Source: Epiperipatus broadwayi (taxonomy: Eukaryota > Onychophora > Udeonychophora > Euonychophora > Peripatidae). From it: a stretch of 64,000 nucleotides of DNA. Each line of letters opens with the position of its first letter. Position 1 is the first letter of the stretch. Both the position numbers and the translations under genes were made by a program. The stretch spans positions 28,165,010 through 28,229,009 of the forward strand of contig JAQFVV010012394.1 in NCBI GenBank assembly GCA_028023455.1, written 5' to 3'. This document shows positions 25,190-35,880 of this stretch, piece by piece. The notes below the pieces were generated by a model that saw only the letters and a program-made list of their open reading frames with translations, was not told the DNA's origin and ran no database searches.

Positions 25190-25800
25190 AATTGCGTTAT
25201 CTGATCAGGGATCGAATATGATAACTCAAGAGATGCATACGTGGACAGCAGATGGCCAATCAAGGGAGTCGACCCTAAAAACAAGGAGAGTGTAAAAAAG
25301 ATCTAGAAGAGAACTGAGACAGGACACTTGCTAAATGAAGCTACTGAAAGGCAGATGTGCCATTTCCTCGGGTGCCCCAATGAGCTCCCTCCTTCACTTA
25401 GTCATGTGGAGAAGTTTACCTCCAGATGTGTAAAAGTAAACTTAGGAACAATATAACAGGTCGTATGGATCTTATTATTATTTTGGTATGCCTTTGGGCC
25501 CTTATTGTTATTTATATAGCATGTGTATATAATTGTCATATATGTATATATTAAACAAGATTGATTATCTCCATTTATCTCTGTAAATTAAACTCTCGTT
25601 ATTTAAAATTACTTGCCAAGTTGCCACATAAATTAGTAATTATTTGTGTTATTTATATTTGCAATCCAGCAGCCAATAGAGTGCTGGTGGACATAGCAAT
25701 TGGCGCAATCACAGTCTTGATTATGAATCTTAACGGTCTTAATCCTCAGCAAATTGCGAAATTGTCAGTTAAGAACAATTAGCGCATTGATAGCCAAATA
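25190..25800 (+). mobile_element. Probable leader or LTR remnant of the gypsy element
   Basis: This GC-richer segment lies directly upstream of the gag remnant and has the position expected of a 5' LTR plus leader. It contains short simple blocks (GGTCGTATGGATC, CCTTTGGGCCC) and ATTGGCGCAATCACAG at about 25699-25714. The last begins like a TGGCGC-type primer-binding site but is not a good match. No second LTR was found downstream, so the assignment rests on position and composition only. Confidence 0.35.
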
Positions 25801-25879
25801 TGTTGGTGTCTAATTAATTGATTTAGTGAGTGGATAAATTTACTAAAAAAAAAAAAGAAATATATTTTTTGGTAAATTG

Positions 25880-26615
25880 ACTAAGTTGTCGTAATACAGC
25901 TGGCAATATCTGAATTTGACATCAGAGAGGCAAGTGAGTGGCCCCTGTACATCCAACAAATAGAGAAACTTTTAATTATTAACAGAGTAAAGGATGATGT
26001 ATGTAAAACAGTGACCTTATTGTGTTTCGCTGGAAAAGGGATCATCCAAATTGCAAACAGGATTTGCAAACCCCAAATCCCGGAAGAATTAACATTCGAA
26101 CAGATCAAAGATCGTTTGGTCGACTATTTTAATCCACATGAGTCTAGACACATCATCAGACTCCACTTCAGAAATCACCAACAAAGCAAAAATGAGCAAA
26201 CTTAAGATTGTGATACTGCCCTGTGTGAACTTGCAAAAAAACTGCATCTACGACTCATACCTGGAGAAAGCTCTTCTCAAACAATTTTTATGTGGTATGA
26301 GCAGTGAGAGTCTGAAACAGCAGTTATTGGCAGACAAGGATATCAATTATAAAGAAGCTATCAAATGTGGTATAGCTCACAAACTTGTGTTACAGCAAGC
26401 TAAAGAATTTACGGTCATGAAACTAACGGACAACAATCCTTATGAAATCCACAAAGTCGACAAACCTGAAAGAAGGGTGCCTGATCAAAGTGGAATAACT
26501 AATATTAAGAAAAGTCTAATTAAGTGCTTTTGCTGCTCAAAACTAGGTCATATGGCAAGGGAGTGTTTTTATAAAGACCAACACTGTAAATACTGTAATA
26601 AATTTGACCATTGAG
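25880..26615 (+). pseudogene. Ty3/gypsy gag remnant
   Basis: The first part (to about 26200) reads ASEWPLYIQQIEKLL, a helical region, and EQIKDRLVDYFNP, typical of the capsid part of arthropod gypsy gag. A frame change near 26190 moves to a second frame with CGMSSESLKQQLL and an E/K-rich helix. The nucleocapsid end has one good zinc knuckle, CFCCSKLGHMAREC (CX2CX4HX4C). A second knuckle (CKYCNKFDH) is interrupted by a TGA at 26612. The protein packages element RNA in virus-like particles. The frameshift and stop show it is dead. Confidence 0.8.
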
Positions 26616-26739
26616 AAAAAATTTGCAGAAATAAAAAATTCAATAATTATACAAAAAATAGTAGCCAAGAGCGTTTTACTAGAAAACCAAAGCAAGAGAA
26701 TTTTCGGCGACTAATAATGTATCTTTGGACCAATCACAA

Positions 26740-27226
26740 AAATTTGAAATAACTGTCAAAATTTACAGAAAATCCCTATCGATGGAAATTGACAGCGGTA
26801 GTGGGGTGTCTTTACTTTCTATTAAAGATTGGAAAACCATTATGGCAGATATGAGATAGCCACCTAGACTTATGCATACAAATCTGAAAGCTCGAGACAT
26901 CAACAGTAATGCTATAAAAATTAAAGGAGTAATTCAGACTCCAATTCCTTCAAACAACATGATAGAAATAGTTACATTGCCGTTATATATAGTCCACACC
27001 GCTATAAATTCCCTCATTGGCCGCGATTGGTTTCAGAAGCTTGGAATAAAAATCGCTTGGGTCAAAAACATTGACATTGGAAAAAACATAAGACATTGTT
27101 TTCCTAAACTTTTCGATGGGGAACCGGGAACAATAAAAACAAGACTAGTATCATTAGAATTATCGCCCGAAGCAGTGCCTATAATTTATAGACCACAAAA
27201 GATCCCATATGCACAGAAAGAAAAAT
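26740..27226 (+). pseudogene. Ty3/gypsy protease and PR-RT linker remnant
   Basis: After the second knuckle the frame reads EIDSGSGVSLL, the DS/TG active-site motif of retropepsins. An in-frame TAG follows near 26857. Then the frame is open from 26872, with LIGRDWFQKLGI, the usual bridge between protease and reverse transcriptase. It ends at a TAG (27226) just before the RT frame begins in another phase, which indicates an indel. Confidence 0.75.
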
Positions 27227-27227
27227 A

Positions 27228-27608
27228 GTGGCGGAAATAAAGCAATTGGTTAAAGATGGTGTGCTTGAACCAACAGATGAAGCCAAGGGGGCTACTCCAT
27301 TGCTAGTAATAACCAAACCAAATGGACAGATACAATTGTGCAGTGATTACCGCTTATCTGTTAATAAAGCATTAAACAAACATGCATACCCTGTTCCAAA
27401 ATCCAGAGAAATCATAGCATCGCTGCAAAAGTCTAAATATTTTTCAAAATTGGGTCTCAATGTGGCCTTCCACCAAATCCCAGTGCCCAACAAAACTGCT
27501 GAAATTCTAACACTTACTACATATATAGGTTTATTTAGATGCAAACGTCTTCCATTTGGTATAGCTTCAGCACCCAGTATATTCCAAGCAAAAGTGGAAA
27601 CTCATTAA
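27228..27608 (+). pseudogene. Ty3/gypsy reverse transcriptase, truncated
   Basis: Residues in order: LVKDGVLEPTDEA, PLLVITKPNGQ, LCSDYRLSVNK, FSKLGLNVAFHQI and LPFGIASAPSIFQ. These are reverse transcriptase blocks 1-4. The block usually written LDLxxAY here has Gly in place of the catalytic Asp (KLGLNVAF). The frame ends before the YxDD block, and A+T-rich unique DNA follows. RNase H, integrase and the 3' LTR are absent, so this is a 3'-deleted copy. Confidence 0.85.
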
Positions 27609-28560
27609 AGTCTAAGATCGTACAATTTTATAATTGATGATTAATGAAATAGATTGATTTAATAAGTATGTTTAAAATTTCTTACAATTTAGTTGAAAAT
27701 TAAATAGGTCTAGCCTCTTACGCATCTTAAATTGATCTACATGATCGTATGACATTATGACTAACAATTGTCTGTTAGACTAAAGACATTGAGATTTTCA
27801 ATACCATCAATTTTAAAAATGAAATGTGAGATTTGTCTGGCTTTGAGAAATTGCTTCTATAAAAAAAAACTATCATTCAACCAACTTTAAATTTCTGATC
27901 ATGATATAAAATTAATCAAATTCCTACTCAAAATTTAAAAAAAATCTGACTCTGAATTCTATATGATCTGAAATGCATTTTTTTTACTTTAATTCATACA
28001 TGGATAACTCAGCAATTTGATAGCCAATAAAGGTCTTCATTCTTGAAGACTTTACTGATCATTGTATCAGCTATTTTTTTTAATCAGCAAAACAATTTAT
28101 AATTTCAGATTACTTAATTCTGTTTTATTTTGCAAAACATTTAACATTAAAAAAAAAAACAAGTTTAATAGAACTTTATTTCTATTTGAGCATGTCAAAA
28201 CTATTAATACATATTTTTTTATATTTATAGTATGTGGTATTAGAGTATAAAGCTAGATGAAAAACATGAAGATTAAATTATATAAATAGTTAATTTATTG
28301 AAAGATAAACTATGAAATCTAAAGCTAACAGTAATGTAATTTTTTTTTTTTTTTAAAAAAAAACCGCTTAAGATTTTTTTAAAAATTTACTTAAAATTTT
28401 ATAGATAAAAATTTTAATTTTTATTTTAGAAGTATTTTATTATTATACAATAATATTTTACATGAATAAAATACGAATGATCATAAGACAAAAAACAAAT
28501 CAATATATTATGATATGTATATCAAAGTTTTTTATGTGAATAGAATGAGTAACAAGGTAA
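27609..28560. other. A+T-rich non-coding DNA
   Basis: Nothing recognised beyond simple A and T runs. A T16-A10-type tract lies at about 28340-28365. Confidence 0.45.
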
Positions 28561-28564
28561 TAGG

Positions 28565-29245
28565 CTATTATGACCAAATAATATGATGAATACATTGGAG
28601 GAAGGATGTATGGATTATGACATGAAGATTAATGTCAAGAAAAGACTGCAAATTGAAATCCATGATAATATAATTCAACATGTAAAGGGATTTAGATATT
28701 TGGGTAGTTGGTTAAGTGAGTATGGAAGAAATGAAAATGAAGTTAAAAGAAGAATAGCATTGGAAAAGGAGGCATTTATTAAGAGAAAGAAAATATTTTG
28801 TGGACCTTTGAAGAGAGAATTTAAAATAGATTAATTAAATACTATGTGTGGAGAGTATTATTATATAGTTGTGAAACATGGACAATGAATAATAAAATTA
28901 GGAACAGATTGGAAATCTTTGTGATATAGACATGGAGAAAATGGAAAAAGTCAATTGGATGAATAAAATAAGAAATGAAGAAATATTGAAAAGAGTAAAT
29001 GAAAAAACAGATTGATTGAGAAAATTAGAAAGAGAAAGAAAAATTATATTAAAATGAAATTGTAGTTTAATGAAAGATGTTTTGGAGAGAATGGTGTGTG
29101 GAAATAAGAAGAAAGGATGGAAAAGATTGACATTGTTGATATAAGAGATGGAAAGAGTTTTGTGTAATTGAAGAGCTGGGCAACAATGAGAATGGAATGA
29201 AAAAAATGGCTGAATTGATGTGACTACTCTATTGATGATGAATCG
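28565..29245 (+). pseudogene. RTE-type LINE (family B), 3' fragment
   Basis: The frame open at 28583-28834 has MDYDMKINVKK, then GFRYLGSWLSEYGRNENEVK and RRIALEKEAFIKRKK. After a stop it continues as KYYVWRVLLYSCETWTMNNK and NRLEIFV, all hallmarks of the RTE C-terminal region. It ends in GATGTGACTACTCTATTGATGATG, the same 3' end as the minus-strand copy at 10.8-11.4 kb. Several nonsense changes show it is dead. The 5' part (endonuclease and most of the RT) is missing. Confidence 0.75.
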
Positions 29246-29639
29246 ATAGTTTGCTAATACTTGCTACTTTTTAACATACTTCATTCTAAACATTTTCTAT
29301 TTAAAATGTAAATCATAAAATAATGAAGGCTCTTAACACACTATAATTAAAAATTAAGAGATGAAAATGACTATTAATCTCTATGAGCAATAAGTTAAAA
29401 TAATAAATATAAAAGACCTTTAATTTTTTTAATATACCAAGATAGAGATATGTAAACAGTGTGATTGTAGCTAATTATTTAATCACATTTATACAATTTA
29501 TCTCATAATAAATCACATTGGTGTTTTTTACTAATTTTCAAGAAATTATCTTTACCCTGTTCTACAACTATCCATTGTAAGCTTGAATAATGAATGGACA
29601 CTAGATGATAAAATATTACAAAAATCCCCATTTCAAGAC

Positions 29640-29800
29640 AAATCGGTTTCTGACTTTGAATTGTAGTTTTCACTGACAAAGCCAAAAGCTAAAAACCAAT
29701 TATTTCTGAAATGGAAACTTCATACTACTACACCATGTGGTTCCATTATATTACTCAAAACTTATAGTAGATGCACTAGAGAAGAGAGAAGATAGCTGCG
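29640..29800. repeat. SINE-like repeat fragment
   Basis: TTTTCACTGACAAAGCCAAAAGC and a following CTGAAATGGAAAC block match the 3' half of the repeats at 21.3 and 62.6 kb. Confidence 0.45.
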
Positions 29801-30655
29801 CTTGGGACAGGTTATACAATGTCACTAATGATTTTCAATTAATTTTCTTAATCCCAACTTTTTTAGTTATTTATTTTTTAACTTAAATTTCTTTTGAATA
29901 CAATCACTCAATAAATAACTTTAAACTTCTTGAAGGTTCAGTCTTTCATTCCAATTGACACAAAATATATAAACTATATGCATGCTAATATCATTTTTTA
30001 ATATATATATATATTATACTAAAAAAACAACCACTTTCTATTTAAAATATTACTATGTTCTTTCCTTAAATTTACTATAAAACAATAATTAAAAAAATAA
30101 ATCGTAAATGTAATGTCAATAATAGTAAATTTACATATAAATGTTCAGAATATAAGTATGCTTTTTCTAATAGTCTTACCAATTCAGATTTTGAACAAAA
30201 ATTACGCTGTAATTTTCATTAAGCATTTTGCAGTTATTATTTTTCAAAAAAATGTAATATCAATGCAGAAATTAAATATCAACATGCAATCTCTCAGCAT
30301 AAATATGTCAAATATTATTAAACAAAAAATCCACATTGATTACATACTATTATCTTTGAATTTAAAAAGACTCATAAAATATCCAAAGAATTTTCACTTA
30401 ATTCTTTGATAAAAATGTATAATACAATTATTTACAATCAAATACATAAGAAAGTCATTTTATGCATTAAATTTTAAGTGTATATAAATCTTTAAAAGAT
30501 TTTTAAATACTCAAGACAAATTGTTTTGTTGATACCGTTTTTTTTTTGTTTAAATTTTTAACATTTTGCATTTTAACAACAACAACAAAAAATATCAACT
30601 ATTTAACAACTATTTTTATAAACATATTGATGCGTGGCTGTAAAACAAAATTTTC
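29801..30655. other. A+T-rich DNA with a faint zinc-finger-like frame
   Basis: Plus-strand reading at about 30108-30330 gives short stretches with paired Cys and His (for example KFTYKCSEYKYAF and KCNINAEIKYQHAISQHK), broken by a stop. This could be a decayed zinc finger from a DNA transposon or chance. No domain call is made. Confidence 0.25.
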
Positions 30656-30659
30656 TATT

Positions 30660-30915
30660 AATTAAAAGACTGTTTGATTCCCCTATAAGGTCTTTAAAAA
30701 ACTGAAATGATAAATTTCCTTTGACCACTCCATATGTTTCTTCACTGCTGCTGTTATTAACATGAAATTATTCACAAGGTAAACAAACATATTATGGGCT
30801 ATTTGCCAACATGCATCCACCTGTTGTGGTGAGTTATTGGTACTATCTCTGAGTTTAAGATGAAAATAAACACAATGGTATCCCTCTTCAGATGTCTGAT
30901 AACTTTTAACCAAGA
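30660..30915. repeat. Dispersed repeat, copy 1 of a pair
   Basis: The block GATTCC...AGGTCTTTAAA, CCACTCCATATG, ACATATTATGGGCT and ATCTCTGAGTTTAAGAT recurs in the same order at 59205-59405. The function is unknown. In both places it precedes RTE family A sequence by 70-110 bp, so it may be that element's 5' region. Confidence 0.55.
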
Positions 30916-31019
30916 CAATGATTTAGTTTATTTGAAGTTATTATGAATGGTTGTAAATGTGCATGAATGCTAATTCTCTTTAACATTTACAATTATGACA
31001 GATAAAAATAAATTACGGT

Positions 31020-31775
31020 ATTCATTTCCTAGATGCTGCAAAGTCATTAGCTAAAGAAAAGTTGACAATCAAAGTCCATGATTACCAAGAACCCCCTGAA
31101 TGACTGCTATTCAATGATGATTTAATTGATAGTAAAGATCCCTTTAAAATAACATAAGGATGAATTGGAAGATCTATCAAATATTAACGAGATTCCATAT
31201 GTCTTAGTGAAAAAGAAAGAAAAAATTAAAGAAATGATTTAAAAAATGGATATATACTTTACTATAAAGACACAAATATTGAAAGCATGAGGGCCATTGA
31301 AATCGTTGTAGTATATAAAAATGGAAAAATGATTTATAAAAACAATATATTAATGTTAAGATCAGTTATTTTATTTAAAAAAGAATATCAAATGAAGGTA
31401 ATTCAGATTTATATCCTCATTTTGGTGAAAAAGTGGACGATTTATGTGTTAAGTATACAGAATTTCTTGATTGGGCCAAACATTTTAACAATGACCTGGG
31501 AGATTTTAATGCTAAAATTGGAATAACAGTTTTATGAAAACGTTGTAGATAAATTTGGTTCTGGAGATAAAAATAAGAGAGAACAAATTTAAGGAATTAT
31601 GTAAAAAAAAAAAAAAAGGTATATTATCAATTTTTAAACAGAAATGAGCATGGAAACATCCAAATAAAGGCATAACAGAATTAGATTACATTTTGACTAA
31701 TAGAAAATATCTTATTTTAAGAGTGAGTTGCTTAATAAATTTGCCATTCAAAGTGATTGACTATTAATGAAATTA
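31020..31775 (+). pseudogene. RTE-type LINE, endonuclease domain remnant
   Basis: In broken frames the plus strand shows MRAIEIVVVYKNGKM, then GDFNAKIG (the conserved GDFNA block of apurinic-type endonucleases), KFGSGDKNKRGEQ, ELDYILTNRK and an S-D-x-x-LLM end. These appear in the order expected for the N-terminal endonuclease of RTE elements. In an intact element this domain nicks the target to prime reverse transcription. Many stops and a long A run near 31602 break it. It stops where an opposite-strand RTE 3' fragment begins. Confidence 0.7.
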
Positions 31776-31784
31776 TTATTAATT

Positions 31785-32175
31785 CATTTTAGGATGAACT
31801 CTCCAAGTTTAATCCAGTCTCTCTGATTCACAGCTTCTCTTTACATCAAATGAACAAACTTCCTTATTTCATCCAATCATCTCATATATCATCTCTTTCC
31901 AGGTCTTTTACAATCACTTGAAGTCCAGATTAAGACTTGAAATATTCATCTACTATTATCTTTTCTAGCAATAAGTTCAGCCCAACTCTATTTCAATCTC
32001 TTAATTCTTCCAATAATATCAATGACACTTGTTATTTCTCTCACCCAAGTATTTACACCTCTGACCTTTTCTTGTTACTCGACATATATCTCTATACTTC
32101 ATTAACAGATGTGAAGTCTCTGTACGGCTCTTCTATTAAGTGATCAAATCTCATTCATAAATAAAAACTGATAAA
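31785..32175 (-). pseudogene. RTE-type LINE (family A), 3' fragment
   Basis: The minus strand aligns with the C-terminal tails of the copies at 7.9 and 60.4 kb: an IYE-D block, a V-TRKG-RC block and a 3' end with GAATTAATAATAAT. It abuts the plus-strand endonuclease piece tail-to-tail. Confidence 0.55.
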
Positions 32176-32326
32176 TATATCTATTTAAAATTTTCCTTTT
32201 CAAACATAGGTGGAATATCAATTTATTGTCAGTATAATGTGCGTTTAATTTACAATAGTAAAACTATAATATATAACATTCCATTCTTCTTACACTTTAA
32301 AGCAAAAAATATTTATTTATTCTACA

Positions 32327-32356
32327 GTTTTGACTGTTCCTAGCAGTCTTTGTCAG
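32327..32356 (-). ncRNA. Hammerhead-like core, left arm of F5
   Basis: On the minus strand CTGACAA is followed by a GACTG...CAGTC hairpin and then AAAAC (GAAAC with one change). The inverted copy in the right arm is better preserved. Confidence 0.35.
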
Positions 32357-32486
32357 ATCTACAAAATTTAAACATTATATCAATACAACCATATTTCATA
32401 TGGTTGTATTGATATAATGTTTAAATTTTGTATATCTGACAAAGACTGCTATGGTTGTATTGATATAATGTTTAAATTTTGTATAT

Positions 32487-32516
32487 CTGACAAAGACTGC
32501 TAGGAACAGTCGAAAC
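32487..32516 (+). ncRNA. Hammerhead-like core, right arm of F5
   Basis: CTGACAA, then A, then a perfect 5-bp hairpin GACTG-CTAGGAA-CAGTC, then GAAAC. The layout matches the hammerhead core CUGANGA - stem II - GAAA. Two core positions differ (CUGACAA, with the invariant G of GA lost) and there is an extra A before stem II. The copy at 39.70 kb keeps CUGAUGA. I could not find a convincing second strand of helix I within the next 40 nt, so activity is doubtful. Confidence 0.45.
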
Positions 32517-32939
32517 TGTAAAATAAATAAATATATTTTGCTTTAAAGTGTAAGAAAAGTGGAATGTTGTTATTATATGTTATATAAAAAGCAAAACTAA
32601 AAGGAAAGATGAAGAGAATAAATTGAAAATTATAATACTAAAACTACTGTCTGAAAATAGTTTAATAATAAAATGGTTAAATTAAAACATTAATTGAACA
32701 ATGATAATAAAACTAAAGTAAGATCTGATTTTGTAGGAATTCAATTGTCAATAACTGATTAACAATCAAATTCTAGAAAGAACTAATATTTAATTAAACC
32801 TAATAGATAAGATAAAAAAACATTCCATGCATATACAGATAATCAGTCAGATTACTCCAGAAAACAAGACAAAGAAAACTATTTAAGCAGGGAAAAAAAG
32901 AATGCATTATTTTATTTCTCCATTCACCCAACTAGGTTG

Positions 32940-33190
32940 CATATATATGTGAAGCAGTGGAAAAGTAGCGGGGATTTGTTTCCAGACCCAGGATCTCAGC
33001 TCCTGAAGGAGGTCAAGCTGATTAGGGATTAAATAGATCGCCCCCACTCTTATTATAATTTATATGTGCCTCAAGGGCTCACAGAACTAAAGAACATTTG
33101 CCAGAATTAGGCAAATAGCGATTTAATTAATCATTAATAGTTCAACTAAGAAAGAGACTTTAATCGTGAAGATATTGACTTTATATATAT
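32940..33190. other. GC-richer patch, unidentified
   Basis: A non-coding stretch with strings such as GACCCAGGATCTCAGC and GATCGCCCCCACTC stands out from its A+T-rich flanks. It could belong to the LTR-like segment that follows or be an old SINE. No motif settles it. Confidence 0.3.
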
Positions 33191-33675
33191 ATATATTGTA
33201 ACGAGCACAGACGTTCGTTACATTGTTTTTTATTTTATTTATTAAACATGAAAGTAAATTAAAAAGTTCGCATTTAAAAATTTTCTTTAAGAATTAAAAA
33301 TTGAAATTAAATATCATCTTAAACTCGTATATATTAAATCACACAGATAATGAAAAATTATTAAAATAAAACTTTATTAAAGAAAAAGTATTTTAAAACT
33401 AAATTTTAAAAAGATTTGGAGATAAAATTATATCTTTAAATTTATCTTTAAATATATCTTTGATTTGGAAAACAGGTTAATTAATCAGAAATGGAAATGA
33501 TAAATTTAATTAGTCAAATGTAAACCAGCCTTTGGTATTTAAATGTAAAAACATCGGTCAGATAGGAAAACAATAGAAACTTTTAGCAAATGAAATAAAT
33601 CCATTGGGAAATCGGACCTCAACGAAAAGGATCATCACATCGATGATGTAATGTTAAGTCAATCTTTCAAAGTAA

Positions 33676-33710
33676 TATAAAAGGACAAGTTTGGAAATTA
33701 TTAGTTAGTG
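33676..33710 (+). promoter_or_regulatory. Core promoter: TATA box and initiator-like site
   Basis: TATAAAAGG at 33676-33684 is followed by TTAGTTAG at 33701-33708. The 27-nt spacing is right for a pol II TATA-initiator pair, and the initiator resembles the arthropod TCAGTY type. Confidence 0.5.
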
Positions 33711-35296
33711 ATTATGATTATGATGATGTGACAGATAGGTGTTAGTGCGGAGGTGCGGGAGAAGGGATTGAAGAGACGCATGATTCAATCCCTTCAGTTC
33801 TGCTAAGAAAGAAAGAGAAATGAACTATCGTTTTCTACATTGAGGACTAGTTAAAGCAAAAATCTCCGGATGGATAAATAAATCGGCCTTCAGAATATTA
33901 ACCTCGTTAGGACGGCGTGGGAATTCACGTTCATGGCAAGCAACGGATAAAGTTGGACGTTTTAAAAATCGTAAGAACTTTATATTCACTTGAAACAATA
34001 AGAACTCTAAATTTTAAAACTTTTTAGTAAATAATGCAATAGAATCCTATCTGACCAAACTAAATTCTTCATTAATAATGTTATTTGATGTATTTGTTAT
34101 TTATTTATTTAAAATCATTTCCATTTATTTAACTTTGTTCTTTAAGTTTATTTATGATTTCTGTTTTCTGATAAATTAAAATATATCAATGTTAAACTTA
34201 AGTCGGGCATAAATGGCTGTATAGATTTGTAAAGTTATATTAGGGGAGGGTAATCTTAGGTTATTTGTGTCGTTGTTAAATTGGGTCAATGGATTGGATA
34301 TATTGGTGTGATTAGTAGATGTAATATCAGATTCGCTACGGGCAGAATCATTTCATACGCCGCACTCACCCGTTTGCCTATGGAAGGAATTATAAGACGG
34401 AGAACGCAGTTCCTTTCTATGGAGTTTTTTTTTTTTATTATTGCTCTTCTTGTCAGATAGATGTCATATTCCTATTTGACGAGAGGCAATTTCTTCTCTT
34501 AACTTTTTGGTGCTGCCGTATTTTGTATTACATTGAATGCATCGATATATCAGATAAATTGACGCCAGTTTTGGCTGCGAACCTTTAGCCTAAGGTTAAA
34601 TGGGGATAGAATGTTTTATTTTCAAATGCAAATTTATGTAGTCTATTCATATTTGACCCTAAATAAAAATGCATTAAATTTAAGTTGTTTATAGACGCTT
34701 GCATGGATTGGTTATTGGTTAAGTATGTTTTGGGTTTTCATATTTGATCAAAATATATAGACATTCGATAAATAATGATACCTTACGGTGAGTATCTAAA
34801 ATGTATTTATTCGGATGTCTTTTAAGTCATTGGTGACAATGTAAGTATCTTATGGTGAATACTATTGGGTTACTTATAAATTTCCCTCTGCAATTGTTAG
34901 TATCAATAATTTTATATTTTGATCGTTTATGCTTACTTTGAAATGTTTTTAACCGTGTTATCTATGTAACCGATCTATATGCAACATATTAAAACAAGCT
35001 TTTATAATCCCATCTGTGCGAACTTAATTAAAATGTAAACTTATAATATAATAGAAATTAAACTGTAAATTAAAAATCTAAAGTAAAGTAAAAAAAAAAA
35101 AAAAAGTTAAATGTTAAAATGTAAACTGATACTAAAACAATTTTCAATCTTATATATATATGTGCGTAAATAAATGTTTGTATGCTAATTACTGGCAGTG
35201 GCTTATTTTATTCTTTTTTTTATATATACTCTTATATTATATTATTAAATCTCTGATATTCCACTGAGCTAGTGACATGGGCTAACGACCGGATGC

Positions 35297-35402
35297 AAAA
35301 AAAAAAAAAATTTTTTTTTTGACTTACGTATCTGCCTACTCTATAAATTTTTCTAGGTTTAAATGCCTAGATGGCGCCCGTAGTGCAGATTATGTAAGTC
35401 TC
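35297..35402. other. A/T tract and imperfect hairpin containing TGGCGCCCG
   Basis: An A13-T11 tract precedes an imperfect stem: GACTTACGTATCTGC pairs with GCAGATTATGTAAGTC, and an inner CTAGG...CCTAG pairs as well. The right arm carries TGGCGCCCG, the 9-nt start of lysine-tRNA primer-binding sites, but the next bases do not fit. Confidence 0.35.
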
Positions 35403-35639
35403 CAATTTCTCTGGATCGTTATAATATATTGATTTATTATTACAACCTATGTATTGCAACTATATTTTACTAGAATATTACTGTCTTGTTGGTTTGTATT
35501 AAAATTAGTTATAAAATTGATCTGCAATAGGATTATTTAGTTATTTGAGAAAACTGAATAATTTTAGAAATTATTTGCTAGTCTTAATCGAGATAGAGTT
35601 AAGATCAAGACATAACAATAGGCATATTTCCTTTCATTA

Positions 35640-35880
35640 TTAACTTACTTCTATCAAAAGCATTCATCCAAATTTAATTATATGATTAATTTATTCCTTG
35701 TTTTTCCCATCTGTATTAATAATCTGACCAAGGTATTCGTAGTTATCTTGTAATTTATAATTATCAATTTTTATTTTCTTTTTTCTGAGAGAATCCATGG
35801 AACATTATTTCAGTCTTTTGTTTTTCATACCTTATCTTTAGACCTACTTTTTTTACTTTCAAAGTAATTAAAAAAGACAT
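35640..35880 (-). pseudogene. RTE-type LINE (family A), internal fragment
   Basis: The minus strand reads VGLKIRYEKQKTEIMFHGF, then DNYEYLGQIINTDG, the segment just after the catalytic block of RTE reverse transcriptases. It is short and broken on both sides. Confidence 0.6.

Larger units (their letters stand above)
32275..32568. mobile_element. Foldback F5 with hammerhead-like cores
   Basis: Arms at 32275-32392 and about 32451-32568 are inverted copies. The inner part of the right arm is present twice in tandem (32400-32450 and 32451-32501, 51 bp each). A possible 10-bp flank is AGTAAAACTA (32257-32266) against AGCAAAACTA (32590-32599). Both arms carry hammerhead-like cores. The family is shared with 39.35-39.84 kb. 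Penelope-like elements are known to carry such ribozymes in their terminal repeats, so this may be a Penelope terminal derivative. Confidence 0.6.
33197..35410 (+). mobile_element. LTR-like, GC-richer segment of unknown element
   Basis: It starts with TGTAACGAGC...GTTCGTTACA (33197-33222), an inverted repeat whose TGTAAC start is common for gypsy LTRs. A consensus TATA box and initiator-like site follow. The first 1.7 kb is markedly richer in G+C than its flanks and has no reading frame. CTTTTTGGTGCTGCCG (34506) and CATTGGTGACAATG (34832) recall the sequence just inside some LTRs, but neither is a clear primer-binding site. No second copy exists in the window. It is best read as a solo LTR or 5' end of an LTR element with uncertain right edge. 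Confidence 0.4.

Noticed and set aside
30113-30409. 98-codon plus-strand frame as a gene
   Set aside because: Ile/Asn/Lys-rich and typical of chance frames at this base composition. An alternative frame is faintly zinc-finger-like but broken.
31937-32143. Plus-strand Ser/Leu-rich open frame
   Set aside because: Shadow of the minus-strand RTE 3' fragment.
33197-33222. Inverted repeat as an operator or terminator
   Set aside because: Nothing else here is bacterial, and a TGTAAC start fits an LTR edge better.
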